Positions 1 to 7,537 of a stretch of DNA of 33,219 nt are shown piece by piece. Source of the stretch: a virus; the IMG/VR virus record IMGVR_UViG_3300027733_000138, positions 1-33,219 of that record; one strand, written 5' to 3'. A model generated the notes under the pieces. The model was not told where the DNA came from. It saw only the letters and a program-made list of their open reading frames with translations, and made no database searches. Position 1 is the stretch's first letter, and every line of letters begins with the position of its first letter. The position numbers and the translations under genes are program-made.

Positions 1-72
1 AGGATGTGGGCAATCTGAATAATCCTGAAAATTATTTTGATTTGCTTTTTTAATAAGATTTTGAATTTTCAT
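1..72 (-). CDS. Start of small early protein, cut by window edge
   Basis: These are the first 24 codons of a second copy of the 80-residue early protein encoded at 31915-32157. The start codon lies at 72-70 and the DNA is identical to 32086-32157. The gene runs off the left edge. It sits downstream of the left lysis cassette exactly as the full copy sits downstream of the right one, so the early region begins again here. Function unknown. Confidence 0.8.
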   Translation of the reverse strand, partial: MKIQNLIKKANQNNFQDYSDCPHP

Positions 73-112
73 AATTAGTTATTTTTAAGTGGTTAATTGT
101 AGAACGAAGATA
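1..112. repeat. Exact 112-bp direct repeat, left copy
   Basis: This sequence is identical base for base to 32086-32197. It holds the first 24 codons of a small early gene, that gene's leader and the -7 box of an early promoter. The copies diverge abruptly at position 113 versus 32198. The spacing of 32,085 bp would be the genome unit length if the molecule is circular or circularly permuted. Confidence 0.97.
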
Positions 113-134
113 CAAATGGGAATGATAATATCAA
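105..134 (-). promoter_or_regulatory. Early promoter candidate, left copy
   Basis: On the minus strand TTG (134-132) is followed by 19 bases and then TATCTTCG (112-105). This is close to the Bacteroidetes -33 TTG / -7 TAnnTTTG promoter pattern. The -7 box lies inside the 112-bp repeat while the -33 element lies outside it, yet the right-hand copy keeps the same 19-base spacing. That agreement is the main support. Confidence 0.6.
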
Positions 135-151
135 TATTTATATTAAATATT
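133..151. promoter_or_regulatory. AT-only inverted repeat over the left -33 element
   Basis: AATATTTA and TAAATATT form a perfect 8-base inverted repeat with a 3-base spacer. It overlaps the -33 TTG of the left early promoter, a position suited to an operator. Because it is purely A/T in an A/T-rich phage, chance is a real alternative. The right-hand promoter lacks it. Confidence 0.3.
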
Positions 152-195
152 ATTTGTAGATAGATGTAACTATCACATAATCAGTCACTTTATTT

Positions 196-531
196 TTAGT
201 TAGTAAGCAATAAAAGTGCAGAAACAACCCCCAAAATCAAGGAAATTGTCTGCCATTTGGAAACTTTTGATTCAAGTTTTTGGATTTGAATATTACTTGA
301 CATCAATTGCTCTTCTCTTTTGCGTAATTGTACACGCAATGTGTCTGAATTTGACTTTTGCCATTCAATGTTTTTTTGCAAAATGCCATTCAATTCAGTT
401 GTTGATTCAAGGTTGTTCATAATTTTCAACATTTTTCGCCCATCCATTGGTGTCAAATTTTGACAACTCAATTTTAAGATGGGTGAAAATAGCACTATCA
501 GGAATAGCAATGATATAAATTGTTTTTTCAT
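196..531 (-). CDS. Spanin-like secreted coiled-coil protein (left allele)
   Basis: This 111-residue protein has an N-terminal signal sequence (about residues 1-22, MKKQFISLLFLIVLF), a conserved Cys before LTP, a charged coiled-coil middle and a hydrophobic C-terminal segment (ISLILGVVSALLLL). The start at 531 is preferred over a longer reading frame because it gives a 125-base overlap with the upstream gene, exactly the overlap in the homologous pair at 32293-32839. Overlapping secreted and membrane genes beside an endolysin recall Rz/Rz1 spanins. A signal sequence plus a C-terminal membrane segment is also the layout of single-protein spanins. No canonical lipobox is seen at the Cys. Role inferred from topology and context. 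Confidence 0.6.
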   Translation of the reverse strand: MKKQFISLLFLIVLFSPILKLSCQNLTPMDGRKMLKIMNNLESTTELNGILQKNIEWQKSNSDTLRVQLRKREEQLMSSNIQIQKLESKVSKWQTISLILGVVSALLLLTN

Positions 532-697
532 TGTGAATCGTTTTAACTCTTTCAATCGTTGTATCAAATCTGTGTTGAATTATTTCACTTGAATCAATGA
601 AATGTTCAACTTTTGTATATGCCTTATCATAGAGGAAAAAACACGCATAAATCAATGCACCAAATAATACTAAAACTACCCAATCAACTGCTTTCAT
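407..697 (-). CDS. Inner-membrane spanin-like protein (left allele)
   Basis: This 96-residue protein has one N-terminal membrane segment (WVVLVLFGALIYACFFLY, about residues 6-23) and a long extracytoplasmic part. The region IYIIAIPDS matches IYIYLIPDS in the 109-residue homologue at 32510-32839. Topology and the 125-base overlap with the following secreted gene resemble the inner-membrane partner of a two-part spanin. Its start overlaps the stop of the upstream 104-residue membrane protein by 4 bases, indicating translational coupling. Disruption of the outer membrane at lysis is an inference from arrangement. Confidence 0.6.
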   Translation of the reverse strand: MKAVDWVVLVLFGALIYACFFLYDKAYTKVEHFIDSSEIIQHRFDTTIERVKTIHNEKTIYIIAIPDSAIFTHLKIELSKFDTNGWAKNVENYEQP

Positions 698-1008
698 TTG
701 AATGGATTTTTTAAATATGGAAGATAGGTATGGAACAATGAAAATGATGTACTAAAAATACAATAAGAAATGAACCAATGCACATCTATGTATTGAATCA
801 AAATGCACATACACAAAACCCAACACGCTTTGAAAAAATGGAAACAATCCGTGAATGTAATCAATGGGTAATGCCTCCAATATTTGCCCCAATCATATTT
901 GTTGTGCCACGCATCACTTGAAAACCAAAATCCCCAATGTGCCAAACGATTTGAAATCATTAAGTCTGACATTGCGTTCAAAAATCCTAAAATTATCAAT
1001 CCAATCAT
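694..1008 (-). CDS. Small multi-pass membrane protein in lysis cassette
   Basis: This 104-residue protein is rich in Phe, Trp and Tyr and has several hydrophobic stretches (LIILGFLNAM near the start, ACWVLCMCILIQYI and FISYCIFSTSFSLF in the second half). It starts inside the stop codon of the M15 peptidase (ATGA overlap) and ends in the start of the spanin-like gene, so the cassette is translationally coupled. A holin-like role is possible but unproven. The homologous cassette at the right edge has an unrelated 27-residue membrane peptide in this slot. Confidence 0.6.
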   Translation of the reverse strand: MIGLIILGFLNAMSDLMISNRLAHWGFWFSSDAWHNKYDWGKYWRHYPLITFTDCFHFFKACWVLCMCILIQYIDVHWFISYCIFSTSFSLFHTYLPYLKNPFK

Positions 1009-1409
1009 TTTATAACTAATATTTGTTTTCTGTTTCCTGTTGCCTTATAAGAAATGTGAATCCAACTAAAATCAAATTCATTAATTAATTGGTCAAATTC
1101 TAATTTCTTTGCAAGTTCAAATAACTTTTTGTTTTCTGATTTTGTTCCAGTTGTGATATCAATTGCTTGACCTTTTGTATGTTGGCTTGATGAACTACCA
1201 CCTACCAATTGATTCAACTTTTGAGACCTAAAAAATGAATTCACTTTGAGTGGTTTTCCGTACATTTTTCTGAGTGGTTCAAAGCAATGTTCAGCAACCA
1301 ATTTCATATTGTTTAATTCTTGGTCATTGGGCATATTATCAATCCCATTTCTGATTGCAGTTGGTGACAATACTGCCTCCTCAAAACTTATGTGTTCACT
1401 AATCCTCAT
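1005..1409 (-). CDS. Peptidase M15 endolysin
   Basis: This 134-residue zinc peptidase of the M15 (DD-carboxypeptidase-like) family is the likely endolysin, cutting peptide cross-links in host peptidoglycan. The expected ligands are visible: His77 in SSQHTKG, Asp84 in QAIDI and His118 in WIHIS. The length fits single-domain phage M15 enzymes. I chose the start MRISEHIS at 1409, which gives an 11-base overlap with the upstream gene; several in-frame Met codons lie up to 12 residues further upstream. No signal peptide is seen, so release would need a holin. A divergent copy (45 of 54 residues identical over the visible part) lies at the right edge. Confidence 0.9.
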   Translation of the reverse strand: MRISEHISFEEAVLSPTAIRNGIDNMPNDQELNNMKLVAEHCFEPLRKMYGKPLKVNSFFRSQKLNQLVGGSSSSQHTKGQAIDITTGTKSENKKLFELAKKLEFDQLINEFDFSWIHISYKATGNRKQILVIK

Positions 1410-1605
1410 AATTTTCATAATAAATTTCATCAAGAAAACCATCAATCAAAATCAATGCTTTTCTTTTGATATTGTCAATTCGCATTTTTGATTCTTCATC
1501 CAACATTGCATAGTCAAAAAATTCAACTGATGCCAATGCATTGTGACAGGTTGCAATTATTTCTGCCCTTGATTCTGCTTGTTCATATACTATTTCATCA
1601 CTCAT
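1399..1605 (-). CDS. Small acidic protein, unknown function
   Basis: This 68-residue protein is acidic and mostly helical in character (MSDEIVYEQAESRAEII at the start) with no membrane segment. Its start overlaps the stop of the metallophosphoesterase by 4 bases (ATGA) and its end overlaps the M15 peptidase start, so it belongs to the same operon. I do not recognise a family. Confidence 0.6.
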   Translation of the reverse strand: MSDEIVYEQAESRAEIIATCHNALASVEFFDYAMLDEESKMRIDNIKRKALILIDGFLDEIYYENYED

Positions 1606-2549
1606 AATTCTTTCACGATTACATTTCCATTGTCAATCAAAATACACGAATGATTCCAGTCATTTATTGGCATATAAGCAGGACTTAAATCACACAAACA
1701 TCCACTTGAATAAACTGAATATTGTTGTTTTCCCATAATAGTTGCAATGTCTCTATTCATTCTATGAAAATGACCTATGATTGCAGGTCTGTTCAACTTT
1801 AATCGTGTTGCCCTTGCAGGATTTACACCACCTGATTTCATTGGCAATTCGTGACCGTGTAACACAACATAATCCCACATATAACACCATTGCAAATTGT
1901 CAAGTTGTATGATGTCTAATTCACGCAAACCAAGTATTTCACTCAACATTATGTGTTCAATGTCCAAAAGTTCAGGTGCTTTCAAACGAATCCACTTGTC
2001 AAATCGCAAATCGTGATTGCCGTATTTGTAAATGATTAAAGCAGTTGGAAACATTTCACGCAATCCTTTCAAAAACACTTTTGCACAATCAATTTCATAC
2101 TTAATTGAATGCTTGGTTGTGTTGTTTTCGTATTTACTTATCAATGCAAAATCAAGCAAATCACCATTGATGTATATGGTATCAACTTGATTGTCCAATC
2201 CAAATTTTAATGCCTCAAATAAAACTTTGTCATCGTGGTACGGCAAATGAATATCTGAAATAATTAATACTTTTTTTCTATCCTTTGGCAAATAATATGG
2301 TTCAACTTTTTCGGTCTCACCTTTTGGCAATTCTGATTTTAATTTCTCAAAATAGTCAATGTGTTTTTTTGCATCAATTCTGTCTTTTTTCCCTTTTGTG
2401 CCTCTGTAATATCTTATTAAATTTCTGATGTGTTCAACATCTTTAAAATTGGCAGGATGGTCTTTGTATATTTTTTTAGATAGTGTTAATGTAGCAGTAT
2501 TTGGAAACTGCTTCAAATAATCAATTATCAATTTATTTGGCTTATTCAT
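1602..2549 (-). CDS. Calcineurin-like metallophosphoesterase
   Basis: This 315-residue protein has the full motif set of the calcineurin-like superfamily: SDIHLP (Asp99, His101), NGDLLDF (Asp130), YGNHD (Asn178, His179), VLHGHE (His231, His233) and GHFHR (His260, His262). These bind two metal ions for phosphoester hydrolysis. About 90 residues precede the catalytic domain and look like a small helical, possibly DNA-binding, region (ATLTLSKKIY, followed by Arg/Lys-rich sequence). It lies between the holin candidates and the lysis genes. The substrate cannot be told; phage members may act on nucleic acids or nucleotides. Confidence 0.88.
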   Translation of the reverse strand: MNKPNKLIIDYLKQFPNTATLTLSKKIYKDHPANFKDVEHIRNLIRYYRGTKGKKDRIDAKKHIDYFEKLKSELPKGETEKVEPYYLPKDRKKVLIISDIHLPYHDDKVLFEALKFGLDNQVDTIYINGDLLDFALISKYENNTTKHSIKYEIDCAKVFLKGLREMFPTALIIYKYGNHDLRFDKWIRLKAPELLDIEHIMLSEILGLRELDIIQLDNLQWCYMWDYVVLHGHELPMKSGGVNPARATRLKLNRPAIIGHFHRMNRDIATIMGKQQYSVYSSGCLCDLSPAYMPINDWNHSCILIDNGNVIVKEL

Positions 2550-2785
2550 TCACTTTTTTTTTTGACAAAAAATGTCAATGCAGATTTCAAATCATCAGGA
2601 ATAACCAGTAAGCATATACCAAAGATTCCAATGCCAATAGAATAATAAATATCAATTTCACTTTTGGTTTCATACAACAAAGGAAAAGCCATCAAAAACA
2701 ATGAATAGAAAAAGCAAATGAAACCACAAATTGTTGTGATTGGATTATGCTCAATGCTTAAATTCCTTTTGATTTTTTTAACCAT
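2546..2785 (-). CDS. Two-segment membrane protein, holin-like candidate
   Basis: This 79-residue protein starts at ATG 2785 (MVKKIKRNLS). It has a basic N-terminus and two hydrophobic stretches (TTICGFICFFYSLFLMAFPLL and YYSIGIGIFGICLLVIP), then a Lys-rich end. The frame stays open upstream to a TTG at 2899, but that part is an out-of-frame shadow of the 58-residue gene, so I reject the longer form. It overlaps the metallophosphoesterase start by 4 bases. Size, topology and position after the tail genes suit a holin or antiholin partner; this is inference. Confidence 0.6.
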   Translation of the reverse strand: MVKKIKRNLSIEHNPITTICGFICFFYSLFLMAFPLLYETKSEIDIYYSIGIGIFGICLLVIPDDLKSALTFFVKKKSE

Positions 2786-2934
2786 TTTTTTATTAACTGG
2801 GTCAATTGCCAAATTGAAATTATAACAGATAAACTGAACGATAAAAATTGAACCAATGGAAGCCAATGTGCAAGTGAACCAACAATTGCAAGTGACCAAC
2901 TGATTATATTTAATTCAATTATTTTATGATTCAT
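2758..2934 (-). CDS. 58-residue membrane protein, holin-like candidate
   Basis: This short gene starts at ATG 2934 (MNHKIIELNIISWSL), the A shared with the TAA stop of the upstream fibre gene (TAATG). It ends at TAA 2758-2760. It has two hydrophobic stretches (IISWSLAIVGSLA; WLPLVQFLSFSLSVIISIW) and a basic tail (LIKKWLKKSKGI). Small size, membrane segments, a Lys-rich C-terminus and placement before the lysis genes are holin-like. It overlaps the next membrane gene by 28 bases in another frame. Tight coupling to the upstream stop supports that it is real. Confidence 0.6.
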   Translation of the reverse strand: MNHKIIELNIISWSLAIVGSLAHWLPLVQFLSFSLSVIISIWQLTQLIKKWLKKSKGI

Positions 2935-3719
2935 TATAAGTTATTAAAATAAGTGTTCATTGTGCCATAAAAACTTGATGCTTGAGCTGCCAAGTCACCT
3001 CCGATAAATGCCATCTTGATTTGAGAACTATTGTAAACAGTACCATTTGCTGTTCTGAATAAATGAAAATTTGTTGTATCTGTAAGCCAAGACCCTTTAT
3101 AACCTCCACCACTTACTGAACCATTTAAAAATAATCTTGCATTAGTTGAATTTACATTTAAATGATTCATATTATTATTAGCCACTACTGCACCATCATA
3201 ACTACTTCCGCTTAATTGACAGCTTTGTAAATTTCCTGCTGATGATTGCCACAATCTGTTTCTATCATCAGATGCACCCATAAAAGGAGTAGCTGGTCCA
3301 TAAACCGCAGTCCCAACAAAAACACCTATTGAGGCATTTGGACTTGCAAAATTCGTTCCTGAATTAGCAGCAAAATTTAAGTTAATCGCATTACTTCCAC
3401 TGCCAGTAAAACCGCCATTAGTTGTAAAGGTTGGCAATGAATTTACCGCAGTTCCATAATTCGCTGAAGGGTTCTTCCAGTTGATTAAAGCAAATGCACT
3501 GTTACCATCACAAGCCAACATATAAAAAGCATCTAATTTATTCCAAATACCAGCCGTTTTTAAGTCAAGTATTAACTGGTTTTGTTTAGCTTGTTGTGAA
3601 TCGCTTGGTAAGGTTGCTCCTCTCGTTGTTCCATTAGTTAAAATAGCTTGATAATCGGTATCATACACAATACCTGATTGATGCATACATTCAACTCCAA
3701 CACCTAATCTGATTTTCAT
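2934..3719 (-). CDS. Fibre or receptor-binding structural protein candidate
   Basis: This 261-residue protein is rich in Gly, Ser, Asn and Thr. Its N-terminal part (about 12-75) contains YDTDYQAIL, LPSDSQQAKQNQLILDLK and WNKLDAFYMLACDGNSAFAL, a pattern I associate with Bacteroidetes phage structural proteins. The rest is beta-rich and ends in a lectin-like pattern (FHLFRTANGTVYNSSQIKMA). It is the last structural gene before lysis, fitting a tail-fibre or receptor-binding role. Translation is coupled to the 87-residue gene upstream (TAATG). Codon texture looks less AT-extreme than its neighbours, which could mean exchange. Fold and role are inferred. Confidence 0.6.
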   Translation of the reverse strand: MKIRLGVGVECMHQSGIVYDTDYQAILTNGTTRGATLPSDSQQAKQNQLILDLKTAGIWNKLDAFYMLACDGNSAFALINWKNPSANYGTAVNSLPTFTTNGGFTGSGSNAINLNFAANSGTNFASPNASIGVFVGTAVYGPATPFMGASDDRNRLWQSSAGNLQSCQLSGSSYDGAVVANNNMNHLNVNSTNARLFLNGSVSGGGYKGSWLTDTTNFHLFRTANGTVYNSSQIKMAFIGGDLAAQASSFYGTMNTYFNNL

Positions 3720-3982
3720 TATGAATACGCAATTACTGTTCCACTTGTTAATTGAAACGCAGTTATTTTGTTGTCAACACCTGCAGGTAAAAATGTACCT
3801 GCCTTAATTGTAACACCACTCAATCCTTTGCTTGATAATACTGATGTTCCATTGATTGAAAATGCACTAAAAACTGCATCAGCAACCACTACAACAGAAT
3901 TAAATTGACCTGTTGTTGCATTGGTTGTATTATTCACAATAAATCCACCTGAACCTGCAATTATTTCTTGACTTGTTGCCAT
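3719..3982 (-). CDS. Small Ser/Thr-rich structural protein
   Basis: This 87-residue protein has low charge and a beta-rich, Gly/Ser/Thr-rich composition (VVVVADAVFSAFSINGTSV, GVTIKAGTFLPAG), typical of small phage decoration or fibre components. No membrane segment or catalytic motif is seen. It starts after a 37-base gap that carries a TATATTTA box and ends overlapping the start of the fibre candidate. The precise virion role is unknown. Confidence 0.6.
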   Translation of the reverse strand: MATSQEIIAGSGGFIVNNTTNATTGQFNSVVVVADAVFSAFSINGTSVLSSKGLSGVTIKAGTFLPAGVDNKITAFQLTSGTVIAYS

Positions 3983-3994
3983 AATTTTTATCTA

Positions 3995-4002
3995 TAAATA
4001 TA
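3995..4002 (-). promoter_or_regulatory. TATATTTA box upstream of 3982 gene
   Basis: TATATTTA sits 12 bases before the start codon of the 87-residue gene. The same octamer precedes other starts at 7503, 9727, 11140 and 17958. It resembles the Bacteroidetes -7 box TAnnTTTG, but no TTG at a suitable distance is evident here, so a role in translation initiation is equally possible. Confidence 0.35.
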
Positions 4003-4019
4003 AATTTAGAATTTTTTTG

Positions 4020-4457
4020 CTATGGTATTTGACATCTATTCTGAATTTGTGGCAATTCAAAGGACAATGTCATTCGCCATCCGTTCACCATATCAGGCAA
4101 TCCTTCTCTGATTGTTTCCAACTGAACTGATTCTTGCATCACAAATCTGTCATAATAAGTTGGTGAATTTAATGCTGCCCAAATATCTTGACAAATTGAA
4201 AATGTATCCGATAAAGTATCTTGTTCATTTGATTGGTCTGCCTTTTGAATATCCAAAACCAACAAATTGATGTTCACAGTCAATGTTTTTTCGCTGATTG
4301 AACTGGGCAATAAGTTACTCCACACAAGTGGATATTGTTCTTGTTCACTTGCAGAAATATCAGATTCTTCCCCAAAAACATAGCCATTGACTTGACTATG
4401 ACTTTGGCTTATTTGTTTGACTATGTTGAGGATTTGATTGAGGCTTGTGTACACCAT
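4020..4457 (-). CDS. Virion structural or head-tail completion protein
   Basis: This 145-residue protein has no membrane segment or catalytic motif. Its order (helical N-terminus LNQILNIVKQISQ, then YPLVWSNLLP, then a beta-rich end with GWRMTLSFELPQ) and place just after the portal-connector block fit a head-completion or tail-terminator protein. A 50-base gap separates it from the connector gene. The assignment is by position and general character only. Confidence 0.55.
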   Translation of the reverse strand: MVYTSLNQILNIVKQISQSHSQVNGYVFGEESDISASEQEQYPLVWSNLLPSSISEKTLTVNINLLVLDIQKADQSNEQDTLSDTFSICQDIWAALNSPTYYDRFVMQESVQLETIREGLPDMVNGWRMTLSFELPQIQNRCQIP

Positions 4458-4507
4458 AAGTTTGAGTGATAAAAGTTTGCAGTTTAATTATGTTTTTCTT
4501 GTTTGGT

Positions 4508-5110
4508 TTAACTGTTGCAGTCATTACATCCTCTGTTTAAAAATCCTTTGTCCGTTGGAATATTTTGAAAATTATAGTCACCTCTGCAACAATTTGAACC
4601 TCCAATCACCATACCTGATGTGTAGTTAGTTCTATTGGCAAAAATGGTGTCAATGTCAACATTTGTTTGTGTCAAATACAATGGGTATGTTGTTTGATTT
4701 GCAAGTAAGAATTTGGTCAACCTTTCTGCATACCATTCTGCCTTGTTCTTTGCCCTGTCCATCAACATTTGAATCTCATCCATTGACGCAGGATTCATAT
4801 TGTCTGCATTCTGCACACCAACTGCTTTGTTGAAATACTTATAATTAATATTCAAAGGCAATTCCATACGGCAATACCAAATCATTGTTGGTTGTATGTA
4901 TAAATCCAAAAGGTCTTTGTATTTCTGACTCACCGTTCCACTTTCAATTTCACTTGAAATATCTTTGTAAAGTGATGTTCCAAGAATTGGCAGTATAAAA
5001 TAATTCTGCACATCATAAATTGTTGGTGTCACAACTTTCATATCAACATTGTCCTGAAGAATTGATTCTTGTTTCAATGTCGCTTCGCTTAAAAACATTA
5101 CTTTTGCCAT
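4508..5110 (-). CDS. Head-tail connector-like protein
   Basis: This 200-residue protein begins VMFLSEATLKQESILQDNVD and continues with YDVQNYFILPILGTSLY, the layout of Bacteroidetes phage connector proteins that I would place near the DUF6712 group. It lies directly behind the portal gene with a one-base gap, as adaptor genes do. The C-terminus carries several Cys residues (SNCCRGD, GCNDCNS), unusual for this type and possibly structural. It would sit under the portal at the head-tail junction. Confidence in the role is moderate. Confidence 0.55.
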   Translation of the reverse strand: MAKVMFLSEATLKQESILQDNVDMKVVTPTIYDVQNYFILPILGTSLYKDISSEIESGTVSQKYKDLLDLYIQPTMIWYCRMELPLNINYKYFNKAVGVQNADNMNPASMDEIQMLMDRAKNKAEWYAERLTKFLLANQTTYPLYLTQTNVDIDTIFANRTNYTSGMVIGGSNCCRGDYNFQNIPTDKGFLNRGCNDCNS

Positions 5111-5111
5111 C

Positions 5112-7088
5112 TTATTTCTTTACTCGTTTAACTAATTCTTGATTCCAAATGTGTCTGCAATAAGGAAGATTAACATCCTTTTTTGGGTCGTGATACCAAC
5201 CACCTCTTCTTGTAAATGCATCGTAATCAGGTATTCCATAAAGGTCACCAAGTTCTTGTGAAATCATATCAATGTCTTGCCTTGAAAAATATCTTGGATT
5301 ACTCATCATTGCCTCACAAAAATCCCTTGATTTACCACCTTTCACAAGTGCAGGTGCATCAACTCTTAATGCGTATTTGTAACGAATGAACAAGTCTTCA
5401 AATGAACTGATTTTCTTGTCTTGTCCTTTGCTTGTGATTACTATTTCTTTTCCAGTTGTATCAATTAATTTCTCAGCAATTAATGTTTCCAAAATACCTT
5501 TCACTTCTGACTTTGAAATGTCCAAAATTTTTGCCAATGCATCTTCGGTGATTGTTGGTGATTTCTTGATTAAATCCAATGCACCTTCTTCAATTTTAGT
5601 AAGTGCAAATTCTTGTCTTGAAAATCCTTGTTTTGTTTGTCTTAATGACTCAAAATTTTCAATTGGTTCACCATATTTTTGGAAGATAGTGAAATCAATA
5701 TTCTCATCGTTTTCTTCGTGTTTGCAATTTGCAAATTGTGATGGTGTACTTCCTATCACATCACCTCCTTCAACTGGTGGTTTATTGATGATTGCCCTTA
5801 CCTCATTATTTGTCAAAGTTGAAATCACTTTGTTTGCTACCAATGGAGACAATGCATTCAAATCATCCACAACTGATGTGTTCACATTTGCTTTAATGTC
5901 TAATGGTTTTCTTCCAATGATTCCTCTCATTTCATCTTTGGTCAAAATACTCATCAATGTTGTCTCACTGAATGATGGCATCACCGGGTCAACAGGTTTG
6001 ATGAAAATTTTTCCTTTTACAGGTGCGAAAATATCAAAGATTCTTCTTTGAATTTCTTGTTTTGGACTTACATAAGTATTCTGAAACAAATTGAACGCAT
6101 CAATCATTTCATTTCTGCCACCCAATTGTCCTTCTGTACGCACACCAAACAACATCGGTGACACTATTTTGTGTCCAACAAATATTTCCTCTTGAATGGT
6201 CTTGTTTAACGCATCATATTTTTTATCAAAATCACCTGCACTTAAATCTAAAATTTCAGGTGTACGCAATGGGTCATCAACAAAGTCAATCACCATTGTT
6301 CCTGCTTGGTCAGTTGGTGAAAATTTTGCCTTCATTCTTCTTTCTGTTGCCTTCATTTCCTCATCCGATGGTACACCATTTTTGAAGACAATCATCTTTG
6401 AACCTTTGAATGAATTTTGTATTTCAGCACGATGGAAATTAGCAATTTCGCAGTCAGTTATGATGGCAGGGACTGCACCAATGTATTCACCCAATGTGTA
6501 TGTTTTGATACCCGGTCTGTATGATTTGTAATAAAACACAAATTCACTTTGTTTTTCATTTGGATTATACAATGGTAATGGCTTCACATCATCAGGTTTG
6601 ATATTTGTGTTTTCAGCACCATCATCAGTCAACCAATTATCACTCAAATAGAATTCTGTGTTGTCAACATTTGACCTAACTTTTGAATAATCTATATGAT
6701 ACAATGCACTCAATTCACCTTTCTTGTTGTTTACACCTTTAAGATAAAAGCCACCAAATATTTCATTGTCCAAACAAGTCTTTGACATTAAATCAGTCAA
6801 TGATTCGTACTCATTTGGTGCATCAACAAACGATTTCAACAATGCAATTTGTTCACCTTCCATCCCTATTTGGTCAAAGGTAAATCCTTGACCTTTTATA
6901 TATGATTGTTTGCTTGTGATGATGGCATTATGCTTCGCTGACCTATTGAATAATGTCAATAAAAATTCAGGATAATTGTTTCCTTCTCCATACTTAACAT
7001 ACGGAATTTGTTGGTTTGATTTTGGTTCAACGAATGATGGTACTTTATCGTTGGTGAAACCAATTGATATTAATGATTCTTTAAACAT
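5112..7088 (-). CDS. Portal protein with C-terminal extension
   Basis: This 658-residue protein is the portal candidate, the dodecameric ring at the capsid vertex through which DNA enters. The first 450 residues have portal-like features (AKHNAIITSKQSYIKGQGF, then the GRNEMIDAFNLFQNTYVSPKQ region common in the central core). Residues about 498-558 look like a winged helix (DALAKILDISKSEVKGILETL). The last 100 residues hold SRDFCEAM, RRGGWYHDP and YCRHIWNQ, a tail I associate with Bacteroidetes phage portals and minor head proteins. It overlaps the upstream 140-residue gene by 8 bases. It lies after the capsid gene rather than beside terminase. Confidence 0.8.
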   Translation of the reverse strand: MFKESLISIGFTNDKVPSFVEPKSNQQIPYVKYGEGNNYPEFLLTLFNRSAKHNAIITSKQSYIKGQGFTFDQIGMEGEQIALLKSFVDAPNEYESLTDLMSKTCLDNEIFGGFYLKGVNNKKGELSALYHIDYSKVRSNVDNTEFYLSDNWLTDDGAENTNIKPDDVKPLPLYNPNEKQSEFVFYYKSYRPGIKTYTLGEYIGAVPAIITDCEIANFHRAEIQNSFKGSKMIVFKNGVPSDEEMKATERRMKAKFSPTDQAGTMVIDFVDDPLRTPEILDLSAGDFDKKYDALNKTIQEEIFVGHKIVSPMLFGVRTEGQLGGRNEMIDAFNLFQNTYVSPKQEIQRRIFDIFAPVKGKIFIKPVDPVMPSFSETTLMSILTKDEMRGIIGRKPLDIKANVNTSVVDDLNALSPLVANKVISTLTNNEVRAIINKPPVEGGDVIGSTPSQFANCKHEENDENIDFTIFQKYGEPIENFESLRQTKQGFSRQEFALTKIEEGALDLIKKSPTITEDALAKILDISKSEVKGILETLIAEKLIDTTGKEIVITSKGQDKKISSFEDLFIRYKYALRVDAPALVKGGKSRDFCEAMMSNPRYFSRQDIDMISQELGDLYGIPDYDAFTRRGGWYHDPKKDVNLPYCRHIWNQELVKRVKK

Positions 7089-7503
7089 TTTGATAAATTA
7101 TTGTGTCGGTATTGTCGGGTTGGTATAGTGTATTTGATGTGGCAGATGGAACAAGCCACATCAATCCTGATTCAAGTTGGTCACCTTTGACATTTACATA
7201 TTCAGATGCTTGTGTATAATTTGGATTGAACACACATTCATATACTATGTAATCATAAAAACCTGTGTTTGTCAAATAAACATTTCCATCCAATGATTGT
7301 GGATTTGGTTCATCATTTGTAACGAATATTTGCAGTTTGTTATATCTCTGTTTCTGCAATGAAAAATCACTTATAACCAAATAACTGACATCAAGGCTTT
7401 GTTGATTCGTTAATTCAAGCAAATAAACAGGATTAGGCAATGTGACATATTCGCTTAATGTCATTATCACATTATCGTTCAAACCAAATTCCAATCTAAT
7501 CAT
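7081..7503 (-). CDS. Virion-associated protein, unknown role
   Basis: This 140-residue protein is beta-rich with no membrane segment. It contains a regular N-terminal pattern (LSEYVTLPNPVYLLELTN) and many aromatic residues. It is placed between the tail-tube candidate and the portal. It follows a strong terminator and has its own promoter-like sequence, so it may start a new transcript that includes the portal. I do not recognise its function. Confidence 0.6.
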   Translation of the reverse strand: MIRLEFGLNDNVIMTLSEYVTLPNPVYLLELTNQQSLDVSYLVISDFSLQKQRYNKLQIFVTNDEPNPQSLDGNVYLTNTGFYDYIVYECVFNPNYTQASEYVNVKGDQLESGLMWLVPSATSNTLYQPDNTDTIIYQNV

Positions 7504-7508
7504 ACATA

Positions 7509-7537
7509 TAAATATAAAATTGGAAATTAATTGTCAA
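7509..7537 (-). promoter_or_regulatory. Promoter candidate for the portal operon
   Basis: On the minus strand TTG (7537-7535) is followed by 18 bases and TATATTTA (7516-7509), close to the Bacteroidetes TTG / TAnnTTTG pattern. It lies right behind an intrinsic terminator and only 5 bases before the start codon at 7503. If used, the mRNA would be nearly or fully leaderless. Confidence 0.45.

Noticed and set aside
1-112. Repeat as a phage terminal redundancy or attachment site pair
   Set aside because: A terminal redundancy would continue identical to the contig end, but the sequence diverges after 112 bases into homologous genes. There is no integrase or tRNA to support att sites.
2934-3719. 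Diversity-generating retroelement target in the fibre gene
   Set aside because: No reverse transcriptase gene or template repeat was found in the window.
5386-6051. Long plus-strand frame (221 codons) and other plus-strand frames
   Set aside because: It lies antisense to the portal gene and encodes low-complexity Ser/Phe/Leu-rich sequence. All convincing genes are on the minus strand in tightly overlapping runs, so plus-strand frames are shadows.
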